From Mycolicibacterium phocaicum (GTDB lineage: Bacteria > Actinomycetota > Actinomycetes > Mycobacteriales > Mycobacteriaceae), in NCBI RefSeq assembly GCF_010731115.1, contig NZ_AP022616.1:1922001-1986000 (forward strand): 64,000 nucleotides of DNA. The letters are read 5' to 3'. The notes under the pieces were generated by a model that searched no databases, was not told where the DNA came from, and was given only the letters and a program-made list of their open reading frames with translations. This document shows, in pieces, positions 1-8,798 of the stretch. Each line of letters opens with the position of its first letter. Position 1 is the stretch's first letter. The position numbers were made by a program, and so were the translations under genes.

Positions 1-1371
1 ACCAACTTCACCATCCTGGAGAAGGGTTCGGACGTCGGCGGGGTCTGGCACTGGAACCGCTACCCCGGGCTGACGTGTGATGTGCCGTCGCACATCTACC
101 AGTTCGCCTTCGCCCCCAAGCCCGACTGGAGCCACATCTGGGCGGGCGGCGAGGAGATTCAGGAGTATCACCGCGACGTCGTCGAGCGGTTCGGCCTCGA
201 CAACCACCTGCGGCTGGGCACCGAAGTCACGGCGCTGCACTACGACCAGGACGCCCACACCTGGACCGTCACGACCGAGAATGACACACTGACAGCCGAT
301 TTCGTCATCTGCGCCACCGGCGTGCTGCACCACCCGTTCACGCCGGACATCCCCGGCATGGACTCCTTCGAGGGCACCGTCGTGCATACCGCGCGGTGGG
401 ACCCCGAGCTGGAGACCGCGGGCAAGCGCATCGCCGTGATCGGCACCGGATCGACCGGCGTGCAGGTGGTTTCGGCACTACAGCCGCAAGCCGGCAAGTT
501 GCTGCACTTCGCCCGGTCCCCGCAGTGGATGCTGTGGGCACCGATGAAGCTGCCACAGCTGAGTGCCGTCACCGCCCTGCTGCGGGCCATGCCGCAGCTG
601 TATCAGACTGTCGCCGAGCGCATTCCGCTGTGGGGCTCGAGCGTTCTCGTCGATATCGTGACCAAGCCGACGTGGCGCCGCAAGCTGGTGCAGCAGTACG
701 CCCGGCTGAGTCTGCGGGCCCAGGTCCGCGACCCGAAGTTGCGTGCCGCACTGACCCCCGACTACCAGCCGCTGTGCAAACGGCAGGTGCTCTCGGGTAC
801 GTACTACCGGGCGATCAAGGCCCCCAACGCCCAGCTGGTCACCGATCGCATCGCCGAGTTCACGCCCACCGGCATCCGCACCGCGGAGGGCGAGCACCAC
901 CGGATCGATATCGCCGTGCTGGCCACCGGTTTTCAGGCGCACAACTACATGCGTCCGATGCAGGTGGTGGGCCGCGACGGCGTCACGCTGGACGACGCAT
1001 GGGTCAAGGGCCCCCGCGCCTACCGGATGACCGCGATTCCGGGCTTCCCGAATCTGTTCACAGTGCTCGGCCCGAACTCGCCGACCGGATCCATCTCGCT
1101 GCAGTACACCGCCGAACTCACCGCGCGGTACATCGTGAAGTGGCTCGAACGATTCGAGCGCGGCGAGATCGACGAAGTCGAGGTGACCGAGGCGGCCACC
1201 GACGAATTCAACGCCGCGGCAGTCGAAGCCATGGAGCCGACGGTGTGGAACACCGGTTGCAATTCCTGGTACTTCAGCGAAGGCGGCACCATCGACCTGT
1301 GGCCGTTCGACGTCGCCACCATCACCCGGATGCTGAGCGAGCCCGAGCCGGAGCACTACCGGGTCAGCTGA
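1..1371 (+). CDS. Flavin-containing (Baeyer-Villiger type) monooxygenase, 5' end cut by window
   Basis: The reading frame is open from base 1, so the N-terminal FAD-binding Rossmann segment lies outside the window and about 456 residues remain. The Baeyer-Villiger fingerprint FxGxxxHxxxWD is present as F123-E-G ... H129 ... W133-D (numbered from the first codon seen). The second, NADPH-binding Rossmann motif GTGSTG follows at about residue 147, and ATG motifs typical of flavin monooxygenases occur in CATGVLHHP and LATGF. The family uses NADPH and O2 to insert oxygen next to a ketone, or to oxygenate N or S atoms. The substrate cannot be read from sequence. It ends in TGA and faces the DUF3145 gene across a large palindrome. 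Confidence 0.9.
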   Translation, partial: TNFTILEKGSDVGGVWHWNRYPGLTCDVPSHIYQFAFAPKPDWSHIWAGGEEIQEYHRDVVERFGLDNHLRLGTEVTALHYDQDAHTWTVTTENDTLTADFVICATGVLHHPFTPDIPGMDSFEGTVVHTARWDPELETAGKRIAVIGTGSTGVQVVSALQPQAGKLLHFARSPQWMLWAPMKLPQLSAVTALLRAMPQLYQTVAERIPLWGSSVLVDIVTKPTWRRKLVQQYARLSLRAQVRDPKLRAALTPDYQPLCKRQVLSGTYYRAIKAPNAQLVTDRIAEFTPTGIRTAEGEHHRIDIAVLATGFQAHNYMRPMQVVGRDGVTLDDAWVKGPRAYRMTAIPGFPNLFTVLGPNSPTGSISLQYTAELTARYIVKWLERFERGEIDEVEVTEAATDEFNAAAVEAMEPTVWNTGCNSWYFSEGGTIDLWPFDVATITRMLSEPEPEHYRVS

Positions 1372-1392
1372 GCCGAACGGGCTCAGCACCGC

Positions 1393-1449
1393 CGAACGTG
1401 AGCTTGTGTGCCAAATCCATCGCAGGATTGACACACAAGCTCATGTTCG
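1393..1449. terminator. Long two-tier palindrome between convergent genes
   Basis: Arms at 1393-1410 and 1432-1449 are 18 bases long with one mismatch. A second short stem (AATCC at 1414-1418, GGATT at 1425-1429) lies inside the loop. It sits between the stop codons of the convergent monooxygenase and DUF3145 genes, so a bidirectional terminator is the simplest reading. There is no clear T-run on either side. A dispersed palindromic repeat is the alternative, since a similar element lies at 15978-16032. Confidence 0.6.
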
Positions 1450-1465
1450 ACGGATCAGCGTCGAG

Positions 1466-1981
1466 CTACCCGACGCCCCGGTTGAGCCAGCTGACTTCGC
1501 CGACCTCGGCGCCGCCGCCGCGGTAGGGCTCCAGAGCCTCGTCCCAGGCGGTGCCCAGGACGGTGTCGAGTTCAGCGGCGAGCATGTCGGCGCCGCCTTC
1601 CATCAAGGTGCGCAGGCGCTGTTCGCCGACCATGGTGTCACCGTTGGCGCTCATCGAACCGCTCCACAGGCCCAGGGTCGGGGTGTGGCACCAGCGGTGC
1701 CCGTCGACGCCGGCGCTCGGGTCCTCGGTCACCTCGAAGCGCAGCACCGACCACGAGCGCAGTGCGCTGGCGAGCTGGGCTCCGGTGCCGACGGGCCCCA
1801 TCCAGTTGGTGATGGCGCGCAACTGACCGGGCATGGCAGGTTGGGGCGTCCACTTGAGGTTCGCCCGCGCCGACAGAGTCGACGAAAGTGCCCACTCCAC
1901 ATGCGGGCATACCGCCGCGGGAGAGGCATGGATATACACCACGCCCGTCGTCGCGTCGGCGAGTTGGTTCGACGCACGCAT
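1466..1981 (-). CDS. DUF3145 family protein
   Basis: This 171-residue cytoplasmic protein has the block VVYIHASPAAVCPHVEWAL near its N terminus, which I recognise as the actinobacterial DUF3145 family. The function is unknown. The frame is open to an upstream ATG at 2020, but the ATG at 1981 is preferred: a strong GAAGGAG ribosome site lies 6 bases before it, and the protein then begins MRASNQLADATTG as expected for the family. Tryptophans and acidic residues are spread through the C-terminal half, and no membrane segment is seen. Confidence 0.85.
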   Translation of the reverse strand: MRASNQLADATTGVVYIHASPAAVCPHVEWALSSTLSARANLKWTPQPAMPGQLRAITNWMGPVGTGAQLASALRSWSVLRFEVTEDPSAGVDGHRWCHTPTLGLWSGSMSANGDTMVGEQRLRTLMEGGADMLAAELDTVLGTAWDEALEPYRGGGAEVGEVSWLNRGVG

Positions 1982-2167
1982 AATCTGCTCCTTCAGCTCC
2001 ACGAGGGACGTCTTCCCCAACGACCTGGTGTTGCTGAAATGTTGCAGATGTTTAGTGCGTGTCTATTGTGCCGCGTGAGACCCCTGTTGCGCTAGTCTGT
2101 CGCGCAATCTCTCAGGACGGCCTCAGAATCGGCGTCGTGTGTTGGCGCGGAGTGTCGGCTCGCCATC

Positions 2168-2173
2168 TATCTT
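2168..2173 (+). promoter_or_regulatory. -10 hexamer TATCTT of a probable leaderless promoter
   Basis: TATCTT ends 6 bases before the GTG start of the purine permease at 2180, and no ribosome site precedes that start. The TANNNT hexamer at this distance is the usual arrangement for mycobacterial leaderless mRNAs, in which the start codon is the first transcribed triplet. Confidence 0.5.
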
Positions 2174-2179
2174 CTAACC

Positions 2180-3598
2180 GTGACTGCCCTGGACCGGTTC
2201 TTCGAGATCTCCGCACGCGGCTCGACCGTCGCCGCTGAACTGCGCGGCGGCGCGGTGACCTTCATCGCGATGGCGTACATCATCGTGCTGAACCCCATCA
2301 TCCTGTCGAGCACGGCAGACATCGCCGGGCACAAGCTCCCTTTCGGTCAGGTCTCCGCGGTGACATCGCTGGCGGCCGGCGCCATGACGATCCTGTTCGG
2401 TGTCGTCGCCCGTCTCCCCTTCGCGTTCGCGGCCGGGCTCGGCATCAACTCGTTCCTCGCCAGCTCCGTGGTGGGCGTCCTGACCTGGCCCGAAGCCATG
2501 GGCCTGGTGGTCATCGAAGGCCTCATCATCGTCGCGATGGCCGTCACCGGCTTGCGGCGCATGATCTTCGACGCCGTGCCCATGCCGCTGAAGCTGGCCA
2601 TCACTGCGGGTATCGGGCTGTTCATCATGTTCATCGGCCTGGTCAACGCCGGCTTCGTCGCGTCGACGGGGCATCCGTCGCCGCCGCTGGGTCTGGGCGC
2701 CGGTGGCACCGGCTCGGTCCGCGCGATCCCCACCCTGGTGTTCGTGTTCACCCTGTTGACCTCGGGTGTCCTGGTGGCCCGCAAGGTGCGCGGCGGCATC
2801 CTCATCGGCCTCATCTCGGGGACCGCGCTGGCCGCCATCATCGAGGCGATCTGGCACCTCGGCTCGGCAACCGAGAAGCCCGGCGGCTGGAGCCTGTCCG
2901 TCCCGACGCTGTCCGGTTCCCCGTTCGCGGTGCCCAACCTGTCCCTGATCGGGCACGTGGACTTCGGCAGCTTCGGCCGGATCGGCGCCATCGCCGCGCT
3001 CATGCTGGTGTTCACGCTGTTGTTCACCAACTTCTTCGACGCCATGGGCACCATGACGGGCCTGTCCCGGCAGGCCGGCCTGTCCGACGAGCACGGCAAT
3101 TTCCCGCGCCTGCAGTCCGCGCTGGTGATCGAGGGCACCGGCGCCGTGGTCGGTGGCGCCGTGTCGGCATCGTCCAACACGGTGTTCGTCGAATCGGGCA
3201 CGGGCATCGGTGAAGGTGCCCGCACCGGTCTGGCCAGCCTGGTGACCGGTGGATTGTTCCTGGCCGCAATGTTCTTGACGCCGCTGACGGAGATCGTGCC
3301 CACCGAGGTCGCGGCCGCCGCGCTGGTGATCGTCGGCACCCTGATGGTCTCGGTGCTCCGCGAGATCGACTTCTCCGACTTCTCGGTGGCCCTGCCGGTG
3401 GTGCTGACGGTGGCCGTCATGCCGCTGTCCTACTCGATCGCCAACGGCATCGGCGTCGGCTTCATCGCGTGGGCCGTCCTGCGCGCGGCGTCGGGCCGCA
3501 TCAAGGAGATCAGCCCGCTGCTGTGGGTCGTCGCCGCCGGGTTCCTGCTGTTCTTCGCCCGCGGCTGGATCGACAGCATGATCGGGGTCGTCCGCTAG
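2180..3598 (+). CDS. NCS2-family purine (hypoxanthine/adenine/guanine) permease, AzgA-like
   Basis: This is a 472-residue polytopic membrane protein with about 12 to 14 hydrophobic segments. The N terminus (ELRGGAVTFIAMAYIIVLNP) and the blocks NFFDAMGTMTG and SSNTVFVESGTGIGEGARTG are typical of AzgA/PbuG-like NCS2 transporters, which import purine bases by proton symport. The length is normal for the family. The start is a GTG with a likely leaderless promoter. The stop overlaps that of the convergent serine hydrolase by four bases. Preference among hypoxanthine, adenine and guanine cannot be decided from sequence. Confidence 0.9.
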   Translation: MTALDRFFEISARGSTVAAELRGGAVTFIAMAYIIVLNPIILSSTADIAGHKLPFGQVSAVTSLAAGAMTILFGVVARLPFAFAAGLGINSFLASSVVGVLTWPEAMGLVVIEGLIIVAMAVTGLRRMIFDAVPMPLKLAITAGIGLFIMFIGLVNAGFVASTGHPSPPLGLGAGGTGSVRAIPTLVFVFTLLTSGVLVARKVRGGILIGLISGTALAAIIEAIWHLGSATEKPGGWSLSVPTLSGSPFAVPNLSLIGHVDFGSFGRIGAIAALMLVFTLLFTNFFDAMGTMTGLSRQAGLSDEHGNFPRLQSALVIEGTGAVVGGAVSASSNTVFVESGTGIGEGARTGLASLVTGGLFLAAMFLTPLTEIVPTEVAAAALVIVGTLMVSVLREIDFSDFSVALPVVLTVAVMPLSYSIANGIGVGFIAWAVLRAASGRIKEISPLLWVVAAGFLLFFARGWIDSMIGVVR

Positions 3599-4413
3599 GC
3601 GAACTCGCGGACGACGGCGGCGGACACTTCCGGCCATACGGCGTGCGTCCAGTCCCCGAAATCGCGGTCCGTCAGCACGATCAGCGCGAGGTCCGCCTCC
3701 GGATCGACCCAGAGGAACGTCCCCGACTGACCGAAATGCCCGAACGTCCGGCCCGAGTTGGCCGCGGCCGTCCAGTGCGGGTGCTTGCCGTCCCGAATCT
3801 CGAAACCCAGGCCCCAGTCGTTCGGGCGCTGCGATCCGAATCCCGGCAGCACGCCGTCGAGGCCCGGGAAATGCACCGAGATCGCGGCGGCGTGCATGGG
3901 TGTCGACACCAGAGCCGGACGCAGCAGATCACCGGCGAACGCGGCGAGGTCGGTCACGGTGGACCACGCGCCGTAGCCGGCGGTTTCGGCCGCACCCGGC
4001 AGATCGGAATCGCTCATCCCCAACGGCTCGAAAACCGCTTCGCGCAGGTACTGCGCGAACTCGATGCCGGACTCGTGCTGCAGCACCTGAGCCAGCACCG
4101 CAAATCCGGCATTCGAGTAGATGCGCCGCGTGCCGGGCGCCGCGATGGCGTCGGGCGTCTGCATCGCCAGACCCGAGGCGTGCGCAAGCAGGTGGCGCAC
4201 CGTCGACCCGGGCGGGCCGGCCGGGGTGTCCAGCTCGACGACGCCCTCTTCGATCGCGATCTGTGCGGCGCGTGCCACCAGCGGCTTGGTCACCGATGCG
4301 AGCCGGAACGCGCGGTCGACGGGTCCGCGCGTGGCGAGCACACCGGCAGGTGACACCACCGCGGCCGCGGCGTTCGGTACCGGCCAGGAATCCAGCAGCT
4401 CGAGAGCGGTCAC
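3595..4413 (-). CDS. Serine hydrolase of the class C beta-lactamase / penicillin-binding fold
   Basis: This protein of about 272 residues carries the three motifs of the fold in order: SxxK as S-V-T-K in RLASVTKPLVA (nucleophile Ser and base Lys), YxN as Y-S-N in RRIYSNAGF, and a third motif H-F-G in FGHFGQSG. Relatives include esterases, D-aminopeptidases and PBP-like enzymes. No signal peptide is visible, which suggests a cytoplasmic esterase rather than an antibiotic-resistance enzyme. The frame is open to an ATG at 4497. The GTG at 4413 (or 4419) is preferred because the family begins about 40 residues before SxxK. The substrate is unknown. Confidence 0.82.
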   Translation of the reverse strand: MTALELLDSWPVPNAAAAVVSPAGVLATRGPVDRAFRLASVTKPLVARAAQIAIEEGVVELDTPAGPPGSTVRHLLAHASGLAMQTPDAIAAPGTRRIYSNAGFAVLAQVLQHESGIEFAQYLREAVFEPLGMSDSDLPGAAETAGYGAWSTVTDLAAFAGDLLRPALVSTPMHAAAISVHFPGLDGVLPGFGSQRPNDWGLGFEIRDGKHPHWTAAANSGRTFGHFGQSGTFLWVDPEADLALIVLTDRDFGDWTHAVWPEVSAAVVREFA

Positions 4414-4513
4414 GCCCACGACCCTGTCACATATCGCAGCGCCGGTGGGCACAGGCCGGGACCGGTTAATCAGACATTTGTATGGACACCATTCCAACTC
4501 TTCCCGGAGGCAT

Positions 4514-4519
4514 TAGGTT
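4514..4519 (+). promoter_or_regulatory. -10 hexamer TAGGTT ahead of mscR
   Basis: TAGGTT ends 6 bases before the ATG of mscR at 4526, consistent with a leaderless transcript. A GGAGG at 4506-4510 is too far from the ATG to act as an ordinary ribosome site. Confidence 0.45.
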
Positions 4520-4525
4520 ATAGCC

Positions 4526-5614
4526 ATGAGTCAGACAGTGCGTGGTGTGATTTCCCGGGCCAAGAAGCAGCCCATCGAGCTCGTCGACATCGTCATCCCC
4601 GATCCCGGACCCGGTGAGGTCGTCGTGGACATCATCGCCTGCGGCGTGTGCCACACCGACCTCACCTACCGCGAAGGCGGCATCAACGACCAGTACCCCT
4701 TCCTGCTCGGCCACGAAGCCGCCGGCACCGTCGAGTCGGTCGGCGACGGTGTCACCCACGTCGCGCCCGGTGACTTCGTCATCCTCAACTGGCGCGCCGT
4801 GTGCGGCGAATGCCGCGCCTGCAAACGCGGCCGCCCGCACCTGTGCTTCGACACCTTCAACGCCACCCAGAAAATGACCCTCACCGACGGCACCGAACTC
4901 ACCCCCGCCCTGGGCATCGGCGCCTTCGCCGACAAAACCCTCGTACACGAACGCCAGTGCACCAAAGTCGATCCCGAAGCCGACCCCGCCGTCGCCGGCC
5001 TGCTGGGCTGCGGCGTGATGGCCGGCATCGGCGCCGCCATCAACACCGGCGCCGTGACCCGTGATGACACCGTCGCGGTCATCGGCTGCGGCGGCGTGGG
5101 CGATGCCGCCATCGCCGGGGCGGCCCTGGTCGGCGCCAAACGCATCATCGCCGTCGACACCGACACCAAGAAGCTGCACTGGGCCCGCGAATTCGGCGCC
5201 ACCCACACCATCAACGCCCGCGACCTCGACGCCGTCGAGACCATCAAGGACCTCACCGACGGCTTCGGCGCCGACGTCGTCATCGACGCCGTCGGCCGCC
5301 CCGAAACCTGGAAGCAGGCCTTCTACGCCCGCGACCTCGCCGGAACCGTTGTCCTCGTGGGTGTTCCGACACCGGACATGACCCTCGAGATGCCGCTGAT
5401 CGACTTCTTCTCCCACGGCGGGTCCCTCAAGTCCTCCTGGTACGGCGACTGCCTGCCCGAGCGCGACTTCCCCACCCTCATCAGCCTGTACCTGCAGGGC
5501 CGGCTGCCGCTCGAGAAATTCGTCACCGAGCGCATCGGGCTCGACCAGATCGAAGACGCCTTCCACAAAATGCACAGCGGCGAGGTCCTGCGCTCGGTGG
5601 TGGTCCTCAAGTGA
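4526..5614 (+). CDS. mscR: S-(hydroxymethyl)mycothiol dehydrogenase (mycothiol-dependent formaldehyde dehydrogenase)
   Basis: This 362-residue zinc-dependent alcohol dehydrogenase of the medium-chain superfamily closely resembles the actinobacterial MscR/AdhE2 group. The enzyme oxidises the adduct of formaldehyde and mycothiol with NAD+ to S-formylmycothiol, and the group also handles S-nitrosomycothiol. Catalytic zinc ligands appear in ACGVCHTD (C39, C42) and GHEAAG. The structural zinc cysteines lie in [15 protein letters not shown]. The NAD site is GCGGVGDAA. Its stop codon overlaps the GTG start of the next gene by four bases, so the two are translationally coupled. The pairing with a metallo-hydrolase matches the M. 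tuberculosis Rv2259-Rv2260 arrangement. Confidence 0.93.
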   Translation: MSQTVRGVISRAKKQPIELVDIVIPDPGPGEVVVDIIACGVCHTDLTYREGGINDQYPFLLGHEAAGTVESVGDGVTHVAPGDFVILNWRAVCGECRACKRGRPHLCFDTFNATQKMTLTDGTELTPALGIGAFADKTLVHERQCTKVDPEADPAVAGLLGCGVMAGIGAAINTGAVTRDDTVAVIGCGGVGDAAIAGAALVGAKRIIAVDTDTKKLHWAREFGATHTINARDLDAVETIKDLTDGFGADVVIDAVGRPETWKQAFYARDLAGTVVLVGVPTPDMTLEMPLIDFFSHGGSLKSSWYGDCLPERDFPTLISLYLQGRLPLEKFVTERIGLDQIEDAFHKMHSGEVLRSVVVLK

Positions 5615-6234
5615 GTGCCATTCAGCGGGTCGTCACCAGCGGCACCTTCAGCCTCGACGGCGGCACCTGGGACGTCGACAACAACATCTGGCTCGTGGGC
5701 GACGAGAACGACGTCGTCGTGTTCGACGCCGCCCACACCGCGGCACCCATCATCGAGGCGGTGAACGGCCGCAACGTCGTCGCCGTCGTCTGCACCCACG
5801 GTCACAACGACCACATCACCGTCGCCCCGGAACTGTCCACGGCCCTCGACGCGCCCGTGCTGCTGCACCCCGCCGACGACATGCTGTGGCGAGATGTCCA
5901 CCCGGACAGCCCATTTCACACCGTGGGCGATGACCAGGTGCTCAGCGTCGGCGGGCTGGAGATCAAAGCCATACATACGCCCGGGCACTCCCCCGGCTCG
6001 GTGTGCTGGCACATCCCCGAGCTCGGCGCGGTGATCTCCGGCGACACCCTGTTCCACGGCGGACCGGGTGCCACCGGCCGCTCGTACTCGGACTTCCCGA
6101 CCATCCTGGCGTCGATTTCCGAGAAGCTCGGCAAGCTGCCCGGCGACACCGTCGTCTACACCGGCCACGGCGACACCACCACCATCGGCGGCGAGCTGGT
6201 CAACTACGACGACTGGGTGGCTCGCGGCAGCTGA
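5611..6234 (+). CDS. Metallo-beta-lactamase-fold hydrolase coupled to mscR
   Basis: This 207-residue protein has the fold's metal motif HxHxDH as H-G-H-N-D-H in [10 protein letters not shown], then [15 protein letters not shown] and a terminal TGHGDTT, giving the usual two-metal ligand set of glyoxalase II-like thioesterases. It starts with GTG inside the mscR stop (GTGA overlap), so the two are made together. By analogy with the glutathione pathway, where S-formylglutathione is hydrolysed, a role as S-formylmycothiol hydrolase is a reasonable inference but not proven by sequence. A 25-base tandem repeat begins at its last codons. Confidence 0.85.
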   Translation: MSAIQRVVTSGTFSLDGGTWDVDNNIWLVGDENDVVVFDAAHTAAPIIEAVNGRNVVAVVCTHGHNDHITVAPELSTALDAPVLLHPADDMLWRDVHPDSPFHTVGDDQVLSVGGLEIKAIHTPGHSPGSVCWHIPELGAVISGDTLFHGGPGATGRSYSDFPTILASISEKLGKLPGDTVVYTGHGDTTTIGGELVNYDDWVARGS

Positions 6235-6275
6235 GCTGCCAATCGAGCACGGCAGCTGAGCCGCCAATCGAGCAC
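6226..6275 (+). repeat. 25-bp tandem duplication across a stop codon
   Basis: Two adjacent copies, 6226-6250 and 6251-6275, differ at one base. The first copy contains the final codons and TGA stop of the metallo-hydrolase gene, and the second lies in the intergenic region. The junction includes the self-complementary GGCAGCTGAGCTGCC. The near identity suggests a recent slippage duplication. Confidence 0.85.
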
Positions 6276-6325
6276 CGTCCACTGATTCGAGGCACGTTCG
6301 AAGCGCGCCACACAGCCGGCAGCGC

Positions 6326-6331
6326 TACCGT
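6326..6331 (+). promoter_or_regulatory. -10 hexamer TACCGT of a possible leaderless promoter
   Basis: TACCGT ends five bases before the methyltransferase ATG at 6337, and there is no good ribosome site. This suggests the gene has its own leaderless promoter rather than depending on the mscR operon. Confidence 0.35.
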
Positions 6332-6336
6332 GAGAC

Positions 6337-7404
6337 ATGCCCGAGTCCAGCGTGGTGGTGCAGCCCGACCCCATCGGGAGCTCGCGCCTGCAGACCGTCG
6401 GACTCCGCACGGCCACAAAGCTTTTCGAGCAGGCCGCGGCCGAGGTGCCGCTCCCGGCGGCGCCTCGGCCGGTGGTGATCGCCGAGTACGGCTCGGGCAA
6501 CGCCCATAACGGGCTGCTGCCCATCGGCGCCGGCATCGCCGCGTTGCGCAAACGCGTCCGGCCCGAGCACCCCATCGCGGTGACACACACCGACATTCCC
6601 GACAACGATTTCAGCGCCCTGTTCCGCACCTTGCGCGACGACCCGTTCAGTTACCTGCGCACCGATCGGGCCACGTTCGCATCGGCGGTGGGACGGTCGT
6701 ATCTCAGCCAGATTCTGCCGTCGGAAGGTGTGCACCTGGGCTGGTCGGCGTGGGCCATCCACTGGCTCAGCCGCATGCCGTCGGACATCCCTGATCACAT
6801 TCAGCCGTCCTACAGCGCCGACGCCCAGGTGCGCGCCGCGTACGCCCGGCAGGCGGCGCACGACTGGCACGAGTTCATCGCGTTCCGCGGCCGCGAGCTG
6901 AGTCCCGGTGGTCGCCTCGTGGTCATGACGATGGGCCAGCACGACGACGGGCGGCTCGGCCTCGAGCCACTTTTCGACGGGCTGATGCGCGCGCTGTCCG
7001 AGCTGCAGGACCAACGGCTCGTCAGCGCCGAGGAGCTGCGCCGCATGCGCCTGCCGATCGTGGGCCGCAGTGAGACCGACTTCCGATCACCGTTCGCCCC
7101 TTCGGGTCGCTTCGAGCGACTGCGGATCACGCATCTGGTGGTCGCCGACGAACCGGACCGCTTCTGGCAGCAATACCAGAACGACCGTGACGCAACGGCT
7201 TTCGCGAAGAGCTGGGTCGGCTTCACCCGGGCGGCGGTGTTCGACACCCTGCTGGAGGCGTTGGACCCGGCGGACGCGGCGCGCCGATGTCGGCTCGCCG
7301 ATGCCCTGGAGGCAGCGCTGACCGAGCTACTGGTCGCGGCACCAGAACCCATGCCGATTCCGGTGGCGCACATCGTCGTTGAGAAACAGCGGCGCGAAAG
7401 CTAG
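6337..7404 (+). CDS. SABATH-family SAM-dependent carboxyl methyltransferase
   Basis: This 355-residue protein resembles the SABATH (Methyltransf_7) family, better known from plant salicylate and jasmonate methyltransferases. Motif I is IAEYGSGNAHNGLLP, matching the family D/E-Y-G-C-S-x-G-x-N pattern. The substrate-side block GWSAWAIHWLSRMP corresponds to the family SSYSLHWLS segment. GGRLVVMTMG is the later strand motif. Mycobacteria are known to carry a SABATH member that methylates free fatty acids, so a carboxylate of a fatty or aromatic acid is the likely substrate. The 3' end overlaps the convergent gntP stop by four bases. Confidence 0.82.
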   Translation: MPESSVVVQPDPIGSSRLQTVGLRTATKLFEQAAAEVPLPAAPRPVVIAEYGSGNAHNGLLPIGAGIAALRKRVRPEHPIAVTHTDIPDNDFSALFRTLRDDPFSYLRTDRATFASAVGRSYLSQILPSEGVHLGWSAWAIHWLSRMPSDIPDHIQPSYSADAQVRAAYARQAAHDWHEFIAFRGRELSPGGRLVVMTMGQHDDGRLGLEPLFDGLMRALSELQDQRLVSAEELRRMRLPIVGRSETDFRSPFAPSGRFERLRITHLVVADEPDRFWQQYQNDRDATAFAKSWVGFTRAAVFDTLLEALDPADAARRCRLADALEAALTELLVAAPEPMPIPVAHIVVEKQRRES

Positions 7405-8798
7405 ACGAACACATCCAGGATCAGGACCATGGCCAGGCCGGACACCGACAGCACGGTCTCCATGATCGACCACGTCTTGATGGTCTGACCGACGCTCAGC
7501 GTGAAGTACTCCTTGACCAACCAGAAGCCCGCATCGTTGACGTGCGAGAAGAACAGCGAGCCCGCGCCGACGGCCAGCACCACCAAGGACAGCTCGCCGG
7601 AGCCCATGCCGTCGACCAGGCCCAGAATCAGCGACGACGCCGTGATGGTGGCGACGGTGGCCGACCCGGTGGCCAGCCGGATCAAAACCGCGAGCACCCA
7701 GGCCAGCACGAGCACCGAGATGTGTACGCCTTCGGCCCAGCGCGCCAGCATCGTGCCGATGCCGGTGTCGACCAACACCTGTTTGAATCCGCCGCCGGCG
7801 GCGACGATCAGGAAGATGCCCGCGACCGGGGGCAGGCTCGACTCGATGCATTTGGTGATGGCGGTGCGGTCCATCCCGGCGCCGCGGCCGAGGGTGACGG
7901 TGCCGACCACGACGGCGATGAGCAGCGCCACCAGCGGGGTGCCCACGGCATCGAAGATCCGGCGGAACCACTGCGTCTTGTCGTCGATGAAGATGTCGAC
8001 GAGGGCCTTGCCCAGCATCAGCGCGACAGGCAGCAACACCGAGAACAGCGTGACACTGAAGCGCGGCCGTTTGCCGTGTGCGCGAAGGGCTTCCGGGTCG
8101 GTGTCGAAGGTGTCCGGCGCAGCGACGACGACCCACTTACCGGCGAGGCGGCCGAACAGCGGCCCCGCGACGACGATCGTCGGGACCGCGACGAGCACGC
8201 CGAGCCCGAGCGTGACCCCGAGGTCCGCGTTCAGCAGTCCGACGGCGGTCAGCGGACCGGGATGCGGCGGCACGAAACCGTGCATGGCCGACAGGCCCGC
8301 CAGCGCGGGGATGCCGATGGTGATGAGCGATTGCTGCGAGCGCCGGGCCACCAGATAGATGACGGGCATCAGGAGCACCAGCCCGATCTCGAAGAACATC
8401 GGCAGCCCGATGATCGCGCCGACCAGTGCCATCGCCCACGGCAGCGCGCGGGGCGAGGCGGCACCGACGATGGTGTCGACGATCTCGTCGGCACCGCCGG
8501 AGTCGGCGAGCAGTTTGGCGAACATCGCGCCGAGGGCGATCAGGATGCCGACGCCGGCCGCCGTCGCGCCGAACCCGTCGGAGAACGATTTGAGGACGGC
8601 GGTGAGGTTCTCGCCGGCCGTCAGCCCCACCGTCAGGCCGCCGAAGATCAGCGACAGGAACGGGTGCAGCTTGACCAGTGTGATGAGCACGACGATGACG
8701 CCGATGCCGACGACGAAGGCCAGGATCAGCTGCGTGGCCGAGGAGACCGGCTCGATGAGCTTGGGCGCGTCGGCGAGGAAGGTGACGGTGGTGTTCAT
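7401..8798 (-). CDS. gntP: Gluconate:H+ symporter, GntP family
   Basis: This 465-residue membrane protein has about 12 to 14 hydrophobic segments and family blocks including FGATAAGVGILIALGAMFAK, GLPMFFEIGLVLLMPV and MHGFVPPHPGP, the last being a strong GntP signature. It imports gluconate or a related sugar acid with protons. Its ATG overlaps the TGA of the gluconokinase gene (ATGA), so the kinase and transporter are translationally coupled. A divergently transcribed FadR/GntR regulator lies just beyond the kinase. The uptake, phosphorylation and regulator set supports gluconate over other GntP substrates. Confidence 0.93.
   Translation of the reverse strand: MNTTVTFLADAPKLIEPVSSATQLILAFVVGIGVIVVLITLVKLHPFLSLIFGGLTVGLTAGENLTAVLKSFSDGFGATAAGVGILIALGAMFAKLLADSGGADEIVDTIVGAASPRALPWAMALVGAIIGLPMFFEIGLVLLMPVIYLVARRSQQSLITIGIPALAGLSAMHGFVPPHPGPLTAVGLLNADLGVTLGLGVLVAVPTIVVAGPLFGRLAGKWVVVAAPDTFDTDPEALRAHGKRPRFSVTLFSVLLPVALMLGKALVDIFIDDKTQWFRRIFDAVGTPLVALLIAVVVGTVTLGRGAGMDRTAITKCIESSLPPVAGIFLIVAAGGGFKQVLVDTGIGTMLARWAEGVHISVLVLAWVLAVLIRLATGSATVATITASSLILGLVDGMGSGELSLVVLAVGAGSLFFSHVNDAGFWLVKEYFTLSVGQTIKTWSIMETVLSVSGLAMVLILDVFV

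Noticed and set aside
1144..1162. Second SOS-like sequence in the monooxygenase gene
   Set aside because: CTCGAACGATTCGAGCG has neither the GTTCGA half-site nor the N4 spacing, and lies inside a coding sequence.
2174..3637. Long minus-strand open frame opposite the purine permease
   Set aside because: Its product is a low-complexity Arg/Asp/Gly/His string typical of antisense reading in high-GC DNA; the permease on the plus strand has clear family motifs.
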